DNA of 64,000 nucleotides from Pyrrhoderma lamaoense (GCA_002794735.1 NBAZ01000005.1:868001-932000), one strand, 5' to 3'. Positions 23,914-37,700 are shown, numbered from the stretch's first letter. Notes: generated by a model from the sequence alone, not told the origin. Numbers and translations: made by a program.

Positions 23914-26199
23914 ATGAGCAGCCTCATTTCGTCGGTCGCTTGGCAAGTTCATCTCATAGCATATCTCTTGAAGAGAAAAAAAGTATAAGGCTAATTAGTT
24001 TAGATTTGTAGGGTTAAACGGGGTGTTGCTGCTCAGCATCCTCAAAAATATAACCTTGATGAGAAAGAACTGGAACGCGTGAGCGCACTAGCACGAGTAG
24101 AACTAGAAGATGCTCGCGCAGAACTGGAACGTGCGAGTGCAGCAGCAGCTGCGGAGATGGGAAAAGGTGCTGAAGGTGAAGAGGCAGATGATAATGATGA
24201 AGATGAAGATGCTTGGGTAGAGTGCGTGATCTGCTTCTATGCTATCCTACTTTCCGGGAAACTGCATATCCCCCTCCTTTTTTCAAAAAAACCTGGTTAC
24301 TAAAATTAAAACATCCGGTTTCTATGTATCATGAAGTGAAGATGATGCCATGGACGAAGACTCTGCTGGCAAGGAAAAGGAAGATGACCTGGCGAAGTAT
24401 AACTTGGACGACTACGATAAGGAATCCAAATCAATAGGTGTGTATCGTATACCCTTCACAGGTTGGTATGTTTAGATTTTAATATGACCAATAGCAAGTG
24501 GACCTTTCAGTAATATCAAAGGTTTGACGTATTATAAGGACAACGATGATGATCCATTCATCACTTTTAAAGAGGTAAGTCTTATATTAAAACTTTACCC
24601 TGTATATAAAAATATCTGATATACTATGACCTATCAAAGGATGACGAAGCTCTCGAACGTGAAGAGCTTGAAGTCCTGCCTACAGACAACTTACTAGTAA
24701 CAGCAAAAACAGAGGATGAAATCTCTCAACTTGAAGTATACATCTACGACGAATCACAAGAAAATCTTTACGTCCATCACGACATAATGCTTCCCGCTTT
24801 TCCTCTTTGTTTGGAATGGCTAGACTTCCCACCTGCCCGGGGTTCTTCCTCATCCTCAACCGCAAATGGCGAAGAAGACAATATGGCCGTCGATTCTTCT
24901 AATCATCCTCTTTCTTCTTCCTCAACTAAACCGTTCGGAAATTATATCGCCGTCGGAACATTTGAGCCCGAGATTGAGATCTGGAGTCTAGACACTGTCG
25001 ACGCACTTTATCCGGATAGTGTCCTCGGACGGCCAGATATGACTGCAGCTCACGTCCCAGTTCCGTTGGGCACAGGGAAGAAGAAGCGTAAGAAGACGAA
25101 AGCACGGTCGGCGACGGCTACGCACCATGTAGACGCTGTTCTCTCACTAGCGTGGAATCGAGCACATAGGAACTTGCTTGCTAGTGCTAGTGCAGATAGG
25201 ACAGTGAAGCTGTGGGATTTGAGTAGGGATCCGACTATGGATAGTGCGGCTGGTGGAGGTGCAATTAGGAGCTTTGACGTACATAAAGATAAGGTACAAG
25301 CTGTTCAGTGGAATGCTGCTGAGCCGACCGTGTTGTTGACGGGAAGCTATGACCGGACGGTACGTACGTTTGATTCGCGTGCACCAACGGATGGTGTTGG
25401 AGCTATAGTGGGTGCGGATGTTGAAGCCGTCCGATGGGATCCTTGGGAGAATACTGGGTTCTATGTGAGTCCATACCTTTTGGCTTATCACACATGATAT
25501 CTTGGTCAATCTCTTACTGACCTATCGAATGCTAACTTGTCCCACGGCACACACTACCATCTTAACTAATTTTATGCACTCACTTTAATTGGCTCGGGGT
25601 CACAAATGAAAATATAAACTTGATAATCTAAAGGTCTCATTGGAGAACGGAATCGTGCTCAACTTTGATGCTCGAGCGCTTCCCTCAGATTTGACGCGAC
25701 CCTCGCCGTCTAGATTCATGCTAGCGGCTCACGATGGAGCCGCTTCCTCGCTCGACGTGAATCCTCACATTCGCGGATGTATCGTCACAGGAGGTACCGA
25801 CAAAATGGTCAAGGTATGGAACGTTGCAGATAAAACAGATGGAAAGAAGGATGTCAGTCTTGTTATTTCAAGAGATCTTGGAGTTGTAAGTGTCCTTCTA
25901 GACATATATGCGTATACATGATACGCCTAAGCTAATATCTATGCTCCTACTTCCCTTTGGTATCACTTGTTTTCCAGGGCAAAGTCTTTTCCACGACGTT
26001 CTCTCCAGACGATCCTTTAACTATCGCCGCGGCCGGATCAAAGGCAAAGTTACAAATCTGGGACGTCAGCGCAAATGGTGGTGCCCGTAAAGCATTTGCT
26101 CAAAAACTCAAAGAAGCTGGACGAGAGGTGCGTGAGAAGGAAGGCGGAGGAGTCGTTGGTGTCGCGAGTGATGATGAAGATGGTAGTGACGATGATTGA
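23914..26199 (+). CDS. PWP1: WD40 protein Pwp1, ribosome biogenesis
   Basis: Periodic tryptophan protein 1, a nucleolar WD40 protein needed for large-subunit rRNA processing. The first exon MSSLISSVAW joins to VKRGVAAQHPQKYNLDEKEL through an intron with a GC donor (GCAAGT, 23943) and TAG acceptor (24011). An acidic segment follows (DDNDEDEDAW) and then FITFKEDDEALEREELEVLP. The WD repeats are clear: FGNYIAVGTFEPEIEIWSL, LSLAWNRAHRNLLASASADR then TVKLWDL, VQAVQWNAAEPTVLLTGSYD then RTVRTFDSR, IRGCIVTGGTDKMVKVWNV and LTIAAAGSKAKLQIWDVS. A Lys-rich loop (GKKKRKKTKAR) may be a nuclear signal. The C-terminus is acidic (SDDEDGSDDD). Five or six introns. No frame break was seen, unlike most neighbours. 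Confidence 0.92.
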
Positions 26200-26507
26200 T
26201 TTTCTGATGAATTGAATGAGTTTTCAAGTAAGACTCTCTACCTCTCCCTCAAAAGTATTATAATGTGCATGTAAATATGTATTGTTTGTTTAACCTCATA
26301 TCTTTTACCTCCTCTCGTGTCATTCATGTACTGAGTTGTGTGTGCTTTTTCTTGTTCTACTTAGAAATCACAGAATAGGACACATCACTCCCTATTGCAT
26401 GTGAACAAGAACATGTATATACAAGCTTAGTAACAGCTAATAGCTAAGATCAAAGCATATAACAACGACAGTTATAACAAACAAGATAGGCAGATAATAA
26501 TGAAGTA
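26200..26507. other. Convergent 3' flanks of PWP1 and eIF3j
   Basis: About 300 bases between two genes that end towards each other. The interval is AT-rich and must hold both poly(A) regions. No gene is seen. Confidence 0.6.
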
Positions 26508-27513
26508 TTACATGAAATCATCGGGATTGTTTCCGAAGTCATCTAAAGCCTCATCATATGCATTAGTATCATATCTTGAATGATGAATCATAAACGAGTG
26601 CCATCAGTTTCAAGATTATTGACAGTAATAAGAATAAAGTACTTACTTAGCTGAAGCCTTCGTAGATCCAAGAGCAGGCTTCGCTGCAGCCTTTTTCTTC
26701 TTTCCACCAGCCTTGTCTCTTTGCTCCTTCTGTTTCTCATTCGCAAGAGTCGTCAACCCACTTGCCGCCTTCCGTACATCAACATCCTTTAATGGAGCGG
26801 CTAGCTCACGCACATGCATCTCTACAAAGGTCGCATATAATGGCTTGTTCTGGTGACGCTTAATGATATAATTTATAATCTTCTTTGAGAATTCCGCAAA
26901 GTCGTCCTTTGTACGAGGATCGAAGGAAATAATCTTGTCCAGTTCTTTGTCAGATGTCCCACCTAAGGCAGCAGCACCAAGGAGGTCCGCAGCATTGTTG
27001 AGGTCTGCTGCTAGTTCTCGCTCACGGTCTCGTCTTGCTTTCTCGCGGGGATCGAGTACGTCGTCTTCGTTATAGACATCTTCCTCCTCTCCTGCTGCAG
27101 CTTGTTGGGCCTTTAGAGCTTCTTTTTCTGCAATCTTCTGCTTAATAGTTCCTTTCTTCTTTGGTGGTGGGGCAGCTGCCGCAGGTTTTGGCTTCTCCTC
27201 TTCTTCTTCTGATTCTTCCCAGTCAGACTAGGTTGTATGAAGTTGATTGTATGCGGGTATTGTGGCGGTAAATCAGCTCAAAAAACAATAGATCGAACGA
27301 ATGTGTACATGAGACTTACCACAACATCATTATCATCTTCATCTTCGCCCTCCCATTTGCTTTTAGCTACAGGTTTAGGGGAATCGAGCGACCCGGGGCA
27401 GAGGGTGCAGTGGCGGGGGAGTCATTGTCAGAGTCATCTATTCAGCTTCTTATGAGTACCAGAGTACAATATTTAGCTAGATTCAAGAAATGAAAGGTAC
27501 CCCAGTCAGACAT
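26508..27513 (-). CDS. HCR1: Translation initiation factor eIF3 subunit j
   Basis: eIF3j (yeast Hcr1), a loosely bound eIF3 subunit that acts on the 40S subunit in initiation and recycling. Four exons on the minus strand. The short first exon MSDW at 27513 is followed by DSDNDSPATAPSAP, then KSKWEGEDEDDNDVV, then SDWEESEEEEEKPKP. The core reads KGTIKQKIAEKEALKAQQAA, DVLDPREKARRDRERELAAD, KIISFDPRTKDDFAEFSKKI and NKPLYATFVEMHVRELAAPL. A Lys-rich tail and YDTNAYDEALDDFGNNPDDF end the protein. One C is missing from the plus-strand run at 27392-27394 (after APSAP); without it the frame stops early. No intron of workable size fits there (26 bases at most). Confidence 0.9.
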
Positions 27514-29927
27514 GTTAATTTTAAGCAGACTTTTGATAAGTGGTCGTTATTGAGCCAGAATTAGTCCTATTAAGGATGTGGAGGATGGGGAATGAGCATA
27601 CAAGTACAAGTAATCATCAATTGAAATTTATGTTTGCACATTCCTATTTGGGACACATCGCCTCTCATTCCATAATTTGATTTGAATACACGAAATTCCT
27701 TAAAGTAGAGAAAATAAGTTACAACACCAAAGTTACTAGTTATTTTACAAACGTTGTTTGAAACAACTCTACAAAAAATCCATGAAATTAGGTGTTGATC
27801 TCATTGACGGATCCAATCGAAAAGAAATTTAAAAAATTGGTGAAATACAATTGTAACGTGATAAACTACTGTTAAAACTCACACAGTAATGTATGTAACG
27901 CCATTCACTAGATCACGACTCCGGGTTTTAGTCCTAATGCGAGCCCAATCCCTCAAAGCAGCATTTCCCCTCGTAAGGACTCACGGATTCACGTGTCGAG
28001 CGCTTTCAGATGCAGCCTTGCACATACTTAAACCCCATACAGAACCCCTTTATCCCATTACACCCTCCCCGGCCTTAACCTCTTCACATTCTAATCCCTT
28101 CCCCGTCTTTCATTCTCTCCGTAAGAAGATATGATCCCACAGTAAGGGTATGAGAAATTTTCACTTTTTGGTTGTCACTGTGCCAATTGAGTTTGTGATG
28201 CACGTAGATACTTACACGTAAAGCTTAAGCCTGAAGCCTGGTAAATAAAATCACGGTAATATAACATTGTGATACATTTCAGCTAAAAATCGACGTTATG
28301 ATCGATTAGTCTGATTTTTTAAAGTTGAGTATTTGGTGATTACACGTCACTTGTCCTTAGGGGGTTCCCTTCCAATCCCCCTCTTTCTCAATGTGACTTG
28401 GATTTCCACACACTTCGAATTCTATCCCACAAAAAGAAAACATATATCAATCATTCACTATTTCCGATCACCGTCTTTCCCCCTTAATCTCAAATCTCGA
28501 ATACAAATAAGTAAATAAGCTTAGGAAAACTGCGGATGCCAAGCTTCAAGAAACGATAATTTGAAATTGGATATTAGTCAATGTGCTACTACGGATGGGG
28601 TGACTTACGATGTCTAAACACCTTGATTTTGATATATATACATGTATGTCCACGCCAAGGACTCGAATGATCAATATAACATCAAACAATTGTGTAGTTT
28701 ATTAGTTGATCTAGAAGTGCCTTTTTCTGCCTGTCTCTTATTCTTAGTAGATCTATCATTGTTCTCCAGTTTTCTCAAGGTATTCCTACAGTTGTTCAAC
28801 ATACCAATATTCTGTTGATTTTGTTTGAGTTGCTTGTAATTCCGTTCCGTTGAGGGCAGAATTCGAAGGAGAAATTCAACATCAAAAAGGAAAGGACGGA
28901 TAGAGAGCTAAGAAAAGAGAAATTTTAAATAGTTTAAGGGCTTACATGATTTCTCTATTAGGTGACTTAAACTTTGTATGTAAGAGAAACGAAAAGAGAA
29001 GAGGAAACAAGTGTGCAAAAGCACCACGTCCGATATCGTGCAAAGCGGCAGGCGAGGGGCATAAAAAAAGGGATGAGTGAGAATGAGCTGAAAAGGAATA
29101 GTAAGAGAAAGGTTGAAAATAGATTAAAAAAAGAGGGGGGTGATGACGTTGACGATGGGTATAAAACAAACAATGTACATAGCACAAGGGTCCGCAGAAA
29201 GAAGAACTCTTGTCAAACATAGTTTCCCGTTTGCAGTGGAGTGAAGTAGGTTTAAAGTAGGAACTAGAAAAAAGGCTTCCGAGAAACTCGTATCGTATCG
29301 TATCCTTCCAAAAACACTGTCTTACTCATACACATATCGGAGAGAACTAATTTGTTTTGACATGCGACATTCGATCAAGCACTAAGCCCCGTTGAAGAGA
29401 AAAAGCCCCAGCACCCTGAGTCTGCCTATCAGCCATATTGCAAGAAAACGTACCGAGCATGCAAGACATAACAAACCATGCGAGACAAACGAAAGGGGAG
29501 GGAAAAAAGAAGAGGATTAAAAAAAGGGTGGGATCCAGGAAAAATTTAAAAGTTCGAAAATTTTGAGTGCTAGAGGACTTTGAGGAGAGAGGAGTGAGGG
29601 GCCAAAAAAGGACATGGTGAGTGCGGAGTCAAGGGGTAAACAATATTAGGTAATCCCCAGGTGAAAAAAATCAAAAAATTCGGATGGAAAACTATTGTGA
29701 AAAAAAAGATAGTCGTAAAGTTGAACGTGCTTACATGCAAGAAAGTGGGTAGGGGATGCTACGTGCAGAGGTCTGAAGTTGACAAACATTATTATAATAA
29801 TAAAGGTGTGAAGGTAAGGACTCAAGGGCGCGTCTCATTCGTGAGCCTGCTCGCTTGATACGCTTTCCTACATGCATCTAGACAAGTTTAAAATTTTTCT
29901 CCCGCTAGATCATGAGATCATTCAAGA
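27514..29927. other. Long intergenic stretch
   Basis: Apart from a possible gene fragment at 27889-28134, listed separately, I see nothing supportable. The right part is A-rich and is the 3' flank of the minus-strand membrane-protein gene. Lys/Arg-rich open frames there (for example 28974-29222 and 29661-29858) look like chance products of A/G-rich DNA. Confidence 0.45.
27889..28134 (+). pseudogene. Possible COQ9-like N-terminal fragment
   Basis: An 81-residue open frame with a basic start and the segment LKAAFPLVRTHGFTCRALSD. It recalls the start of the COQ9/ubiquinone-biosynthesis fold (a helix ending HGFT, followed by ALS). A good donor (GTAAGA) lies after FHSL at about 28120. No later COQ9 part was found in the following 800 bases. 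It could be an orphan exon, a decayed copy, or chance. The similarity is from memory and weak. Confidence 0.25.
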
Positions 29928-31339
29928 TCAATACCCTCCGCCGTACGCAGCTCCTGGAGCTGGACTTTGTCTCCCTGTAGGTGCACCGTATGCCATATTC
30001 GGACCGGGACTTGCTCGTGCGTAGGCAAGGCTAGGCCCTGGGGATTGTCTGCCAGTCATTTGCGGCTGTGGGGAAGCAGATCGCATGGGATCAAGCCCCA
30101 ATTGAGGACCAGGCGATCGTCTGCCAGCCATTGGAACTACACCACCCGAGTTAAGGTTACTCATTGGGATGGCCTCACCACCGTAGTTGTGTCCATGTGA
30201 ATCGATTGAAGCTGCGTCATTGAAAGCTTGTGGGACAGGGCCTCGATACGGGTCGTAATATCCTGGATTTCCATAGGCACCTGGATCGTCCCGATATGGT
30301 TGGTTAGGATTCAAATGAGGCAGTGGTGGAACGGCGTAAGGATCACCTCCAGGAGCATATAAATCTGCAGTTGAATCTGCAGCTGAGGTTTGAGTATAAT
30401 GTGTCGGTTGCGTATACGCGGATTGTTGAGTATAGGCTGTCTCAGCGGCAGACAGGTTTCGAGAGAGGTTGACTTCTGAAGCAGAGTCCAGCCCTGCACC
30501 TCCAGCATCGCCTGCACGTTTTGTCGGCAGTGCGTAGTTGAGATTATCGTTGTGAGCATTGAGCTCGGGCCATTTGATGGGTTCTGTACATCAAAGACCG
30601 TTAGTTGTATTAATCTTTATTTTGTTTTCATTTATTTATACCAACCATCATCAAAGTCGCCATAACGCTTCCTTGTAAACTTCCAGACAAAGAATCCAAT
30701 AACGCCGATGGCTGCTATACCACCAGCCACACTCATACCAATTATTGAACCTGTGCTGATCCCGCTACTACTGTTATCACTGTCTGTATCTGTAGATGAA
30801 GCTGACGCTGAAGTGGAAGAGTCGGTCGCGGAGCTGGCATCTGGAGTAGTGGTAATTGTCACGAGTACCACACTCCCATCTTCACCTGTAGAAGAGATTT
30901 CCGTCTCAACTACCGACTGCTGAGTTTGAGTTGCCTGTTGAGTTTGAGTATTTTTGTTGTCGGTGGGTGTCGCATTTGCCTGCGTTGTGGTAACCCCATT
31001 AGTTGTTTGCGCTGTAGTGGCCTGAGTTGTTTGCGCATTGGTAGTCGTAACTGCCTGAGTGGTAGTTTGTTGAGTTGTCTGAGCAGTCGTCTGTGCTGTG
31101 GTCTGGGCAGTCGTCTGGGTTGTCTGAGCAGTTGTCTGAGCCGCAGTTGTTGCAGTATTAGCCGCAGTCGTCTTTGTATCAGTCGTCGTATCTGCAATAG
31201 AAAACAACTGCCTCTTTGCTAAGCCCACATCATGAACATTATAAGCTCGCACGCGATGTGCGTCAGCGACATTGCATGAAAGCAAGGCCAAGCAGAGAAC
31301 GATGAAGAGAGCCCGTGCGCGCGGATTAAAACGGCGCAT
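29928..31339 (-). CDS. Secreted-type mucin-like single-pass membrane protein
   Basis: I do not recognise the exact family. The architecture is of the Wsc/Mid2 wall-sensor type, but no WSC domain is visible. The start at 31339 gives a signal peptide (ARALFIVLCLALLSCNVADA). A dibasic KR follows at about residue 43. The ectodomain has about 100 residues of TTAQTTAQTT-type Thr/Gln repeats, likely O-glycosylated, then a Ser/Thr/Asp region. One transmembrane helix follows (GMSVAGGIAAIGVIGFFVWK), with the stop-transfer KFTRKR. One intron (about 30583-30642) leads to a cytosolic tail beginning EPIKWPELNAHNDNLNYAL. The tail holds four or five GRQSPGP-like Pro/Ser repeats. No frame break was seen. A role in wall sensing or adhesion is inference from architecture. 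Confidence 0.75.
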
Positions 31340-31720
31340 TGCTGACTTTTACACGTGCAACGTCTTTCAACGACGGCAGATACGTGGACGAGGGAAGAGT
31401 AAAGGAGAGGAAGGAGGGAAAAGAAGAGGCGATCGTCTTGAGGAACTGGTATGAATACGGTGATGGTGATGGGTAGTGAGGCGGTGGGTCACAGCCACAC
31501 CAGCACCCAACCTATCTCGCTACAGCCGTGACCCATACGCACCGTGTGTGTGTGCTTATTCAATGTTCACTGCTTTCTAAAAGCAAATTTAAAAAAAAAT
31601 AAAAAAAAATAAAACCCCGCAAATTATATCATCACAAAAAATATCAGAACTGATGAGAGATGTACAACAGCTTTTGCTACTACATATACATGTAGTCGTA
31701 ATTTACTTATAAAACTACCG
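31340..31720. other. Intergenic, promoter of the membrane-protein gene
   Basis: The 380 bases hold the 5' flank of the mucin-like gene and the 3' flank of the paladin-like gene. A short TG tract lies at about 31543-31553 and A-runs at about 31590-31613. No gene is seen. Confidence 0.5.
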
Positions 31721-34700
31721 TCATGCAAGTGTGCGTCTACCTAGGATTGTTGTAATCTCGCGGCGCTCTTTCAGCCAGGCTGGGAAAGATGGCATCGATC
31801 GCCCACTGCCTTCCAATGCGAGTTCCTTCAGCTCAATCAGATAGTTCGCAAAAACTATCAACGTCCCATATCTATGTGTAACCATTTCAAGTGTTAGCCT
31901 CTATCTACAAAAAGTTCCTAGAACGGGGGCAGGGAGGAGGCCGCCAAATACTCACCGGTATCTAGTCCGACCGCAGTAATATCGTCAGCACAGGAATAGT
32001 TTACTGCGGAAATAACCACGTAGAAGTGAGTTACTCACAAGTAATTCACACCAAGATTCATCAGTTTCTTCTGTTTATCACTACCCTTCGGTAAAGCCTC
32101 GATTTTCAATTTATAACTAGGAGTTATAATCAACACCGGTCAGTACGCGTACTGATCGTACCCATAAAAGTAAATAAAAATCAAACGAACTCATAAATTG
32201 CCTTTCTTAGATTTTGTACGTCTTGCATAAGATCGATAGCTCGGTCGGCTAGAATCTTAGCTGTTTTCCCGTGCGAAAGCACGCCGACTAATTGGAGGAT
32301 AATCTTATACTCCCCTTTTTGTTGTTATTCGTCATTTGACAGAAAAAAATAAATAAAAATAAGAAATAACGTCAGAACTGGTGTTTAATAGCTGTCTTCA
32401 AACTTAACAACTAACCTTGTAGGTATGCCTCCTCTTCACTTGGTCCGTCGAGCGGATCGTAGTATGGCTGATCTTCACCATCAGGCTCATTAGAGACAAC
32501 AAGGTCTTCAATCCTCCCGTCAAATGTTGATATCGTAGCAACGAGAGATGCAGAGACCATGCCTGTTGTTGTTCGTCCCCGCCCCATCTGACAATTGAAG
32601 ATGAAGTCTCCAGCCTCGTTTCGTTTCAATCCAGATTCTACACGCTCGTATAGGTGATATAATGCATCCGGCAGTGGTGCTTGCTCATCAGTCTATGATG
32701 AGAAAGAATAAATCAGATTTCGGAGATTCCGGTAGAAATTACAATGGATATCTACTTACGATAGCTATCCGGCCGTAATTGATCTGAAAAGTTAGGTCAA
32801 GTGATGATGCAGATATATAACGTACAAAGGGGCAAACCTTGAAGCCCTCTTTGGCCATCAAATCAAACACGTCTCGGGGAGTCAATATATCGTCAGTGTC
32901 AACATTCTCCCACTGAGCTACAATTGAAAATACTCCAGGGCGTTCCTCCACTTCATCGTGTAAAAGGATACGACCATCATTAGCGATAACTTCTCGAATG
33001 ACATCGCGTTTCAGGTTCTTCTCCATCGCCTCAACTGTTTGTGTCGTAACGCCTGTAGCCCTGCAATATATATTCAGTGATGAGAAAATCCCCTTTACTG
33101 GAACAAGGTCTTACTCCACATTCTCCAAGGGTCTATCCATAAGACGAAGAACATGTGGTCTTCCAGCAACGTACAACACAGGTTCCTACAATTGAAGTTA
33201 ATCAAATTCATTGTTACCCCGGATTTATAGCTCACTCACCTCACGAAGAGATGTCCAGAACACCATGTTGTTACCAGCCGGATCAGCATTAACTCTTGCT
33301 AGTGCTCGCCGCAGTCTGATATCAAGATAGTCAGGATAATTTTATTTTTGGCAGGCTTTCAAGAAGGATCATACCCTTGAACGGTAGGCATCCCACTTCC
33401 GCAAACCATCTTTCCTCGGAAGATGTCACCACCCGAGCTTGACGATTTTAGCTCGACCATGAGAGGTACACGTCGGAAATTGGGAGAACCATCAATACGC
33501 CTATATCTCATTCAGGGAATAAACCTTGATAAAAACACAAGGACCTGGACTTACTCTGGTAAAGACATTTTTTGTAAATTCGAGAAGAAGTCACTTTTGA
33601 GGATAGTGGAGGCAGAGAGTATAGATCCATTTCGGCCCATTACAACCTGTCGAGCTTCATCTGGAAGTGCTACACCTTCTACGAGGTCTACACGCTCAAG
33701 TGGCTTGAGTGCGTTCATGCCTTCAGCTTGAAGATCCTTTTCAAAAGTTTTGATGACTTCAATAATTCGTTAGTCATCACACAACTTCAGTGAGTATTAA
33801 ATGCACGGTACCTGGGTGATTCTTTACGAAAGACTCAAATGATTCGACAGTTCTAATGGTGTCGGGTTCAATAGTCGATAGATACCACTGGAAGACAATC
33901 AACTCAAAGTATCTTCGGAGATTGTAAAGGCCTATAGTCTCGTTAAATTCTACAATAACTTATCGTTCTACGACTAGTATACACACCTTTTTGAGCATGA
34001 CTTTTCCTAGTCTGGTCATTAGACGCTTGCTCAGCGCGCATCCTGCTGTCTTCAATAGAATCTCGCAGATTAAAGACATCAGAACATTGGTCAATAGCTG
34101 CATCCACAGCGTCTTTAACCACTAAACCGTTCCGAATAACGCGCAATAGATCTATTGAAGCCACTTCTGTCAATTGGAAATATTGGGAGAAAGTATAAAG
34201 ATACAGACTATTGATAACTTGATAGGAATGTCTATTGGGGTCAGTTTGAATATGGCCTATGTCAAGAACGCTATTCGTTCTCCGCATATATGTGGATGGG
34301 GATCGAGCTAGACGTGTACGCCTTGCAGATTGTAACCATTGTTGTATTAGCAGGATTATAATCTAAAAAACCAAACATCAACCATCAAGTACATTCGAAA
34401 GTGCTTGATTGGTGCGTACCGAAGCTACGGTACTCCTTCCTCTCCCCAGTTGACAGTTAAGAATTATAGGCGTGTTCGAAGACTGAAGGTGTGTTACTAC
34501 CTCCATCAAATCACTCAGATCCGAGAAGTCGGGGGTCGTTCTGAAGTGATCGGTATTCGCCTATAGAATACCCTCGTCCCATCTGGCATCTGGCTTCGCT
34601 GCTTCATGATATCACTCATTGCCTCAACAGCCTCTGGACCAACCTCCTCCCAGATTGGAACAATAGAACCATCATGGGCTTCGGTATGTAGGAGAAGCCT

Positions 34701-37700
34701 TCCACCAAACTTATCGAGTTCTGTACGCACATCGTCTTGAAGACGCTTTTCAAGTATTTCAAGCCGAGAAGCAGAAATACCTCCATAATCTAAGTTTTAG
34801 TGGGATGGTTTAAGTAATCAAGGAAGTCCATTACTCTGAGTTGATACGTCAGTAAAACCTACCTTTCATATTTCGCAATGTGAACCCTTCACGGCGTAAA
34901 CAGTACGGGGTGCCATTAATGTAGACTACCGGTTCCTCTCTTAGCGTGATCCATGTAATATGCTCCGCCCTAGGGTGCTCATTCTTCACTTTGTTTACCA
35001 CCTCATCTATTGCATCAGCGCTGGGTTGGCCAAGAGCATATATCGATGTGCCTCCGATGTTTCGGAAGTTACTTGCTCCTCGGACACCATGGCTAGTGTC
35101 ATTTGCTTCAACTAGCCACTGATCAGATTTGAGCAATGTTCCTTCACGTAGGATTACTCCGCTGCGTGTCTGAGAAAGTTCGAGTATCATAATCAGTATT
35201 GTCATTGTCTCTTATTGCAAATCAAATATTACCTTGACGACATGGTCAGTGTACTCGTCTCCAAGTACTTGACCACCGGCCACAGTAATATCGTGCTTTG
35301 GGCCAGTAGTTACCTGCAGACCCTCAGACCCACCCTTCGAGATAGATGAAAGGTCTTGAATGGGGTTAAATACGTTCAAACGTGAACCATGGGACTTTCG
35401 TAAGAAGTTAACTTGGCTTCATGAACATGAAAGATAGATATATAAGAACAAATATGATCAATGATCTAATCTCAGATCGAGGAACTCACTTCCAGATTTC
35501 ACTTCGAGTCTAAAAAAATGAGATATCATCAGTAGATTGATCTATATATATGTGGAATCAGCCACCTTCATCCATTGAGAGAATGATTCTTCGAAATTTG
35601 AAGAACCCTTCTCTTCAACATAGCTTGCGAACGCAATAATAAAGAAGCTGGTTGAAAGTATCAAAGCCATAACAAATATAGGTAAGATAGTAGAACTAAC
35701 TATTTTTCTAACGACTTGACGGCCTTATCTAAGAATGATTCTCTATTTTGCTCATCTAAGCTTGTAGTCGAGTACTTGATACGATTTGTGAAAATTTCTT
35801 CACGGAGATTTACTACGTGATCACCTTTTCGAAAAAGGGTGAGCAAGAAGTATGAGTATAAATTTCGTGAACCTAGCTTACAAGCATCTACGAATTTATC
35901 CGCCAACCTTTTTGCCATAGTGCCATGTTCAAGACAACCCAGTAGACTCAAGATTACACCATAGTTTCCCATGTGTGCCTTCCGTAAGTTATCCATTAGT
36001 GTGGGATCAGCGAGGAGCAAATCAACCGCGGAGACGGAATATTGAGTCTGTAGGCCTGAAGCATTGAGATTTTATTAGTATACACTTTCAATACACTTTG
36101 CCATGCAACGAGAGACAACACAAGAGTGCAATCTATTTTTGGCCTGTGTCGATCGCGATGACTAGAAAGTGACTCACTTTGCTGTAGTGTAGCAGTAAGT
36201 CTCAAGAGAGATTTACTTAACTCTTGTTGTGCATTAGCCTGTTCGAAAGATAGTACTACTTGAGAATTCGTTGGCTAAGAGAATACATTAATGAAAAATT
36301 GTATAAAAAGGTCGACTGCTTGAGTACATACAGTGCTGTATCCTGAGCCCGAATTAGTGCCTTTTACTGAGAAGGGATCACCAAGCCCTCGTGTAATAAA
36401 CTGTTTGCGTCGTACAAGAAGCGCAGCAACCTAAAAAAATTAGATTTTAGGACGCATATTCCGTACATTGATCATTTTAATGAGAATTTACCATTGCAAA
36501 GGTAGTGCGAACAGCTCCCATACCGCATGAAAAGACAAGAGATGTTTTAGTTGGGTCAGTCTCCTTTATTACTCGTAAATATGCATCCAAGTAATTATCC
36601 TATGGGTAGATGTTATGGAAGATCGTCCCAGTACACAAATGTTCCACTTTACCTCAATCGGTCTATCTGGAGAGATAGGGATACTATGGGGAAGCATTTA
36701 CTTGTGAACTTAAGTCGAATAGTTAATGTCAGTTAATCTTACCGATAGTACTAAGTAAAACGAATTTGGGATGAATTCTACATGCATATGACAGAATATC
36801 AAGATATCTTACTTCCACACGCCATCCATCTCTCTTCATAGACTCCCAAAGTTCTCTGGAAGTTTTTACATTATTAGCGTCAACAGCTGTCCACGTAGGT
36901 AGTATAGCACCATCCGCTACAGATACAGAAGTTAGTGTATTTACTTTTTATGATAGTTCCTTTACATACTCGCGATCTCATTATGAGTTAAAATGAGTCC
37001 TCCAAACCTAACGCCAAGAGTTTAAGCGGGGGATAATGTATACCTGATGTTAAACGTACTTTATAGACTCTTGTAAGATGTCATTCTTTAGACGCTTTTC
37101 TATATCCTCCAGATTCTCTGCTCTATCTGACATTGGCAGATTTTTGCGTGGTTCTGAAGCATCACGAAGAACAAAGGACCTTCCTGATATGTAAACTATA
37201 AGGCATCAGATTAAAACTATCAAAATTATTTGTTTGAAACACAGGTACCTATTGGCTCTTCTCTAGTCGAGAACCAGACACATTCATGAGGATCTGCCAC
37301 TCCGGGACGACATTTCAGCACAGATAAGATAGCGCGAAGACCTTGGGATCGAGGCTGAGCGGCACCGAAGACATTCAGATTACCAAATCTCGGAGCCCGA
37401 AAATTTGGAGCACCATGGACATTAAGTTCGAGATCAAGAGCTCTCCCTTGAGTCCAAAATTAGATATCTAAGTAATCTGAAAATGTTAAAAATGAAATAA
37501 TATAGGATGTACCAGAAGGGTAATGATCTGTTTTCAGGATAAATCCACGTGAGAGAACGCTTCCTGCTCTGCCCTTCACTACGGTGTGTACTGATCGTAG
37601 AAGTTGAGGGGTTTGATCCAAAGGGGGGATTCCTGTTGATTTCGAGCGCTCTGTTGAAGAAAGTCGAGACAAAGGAGTTGGGCTTGAAGATAGAGCTGGC

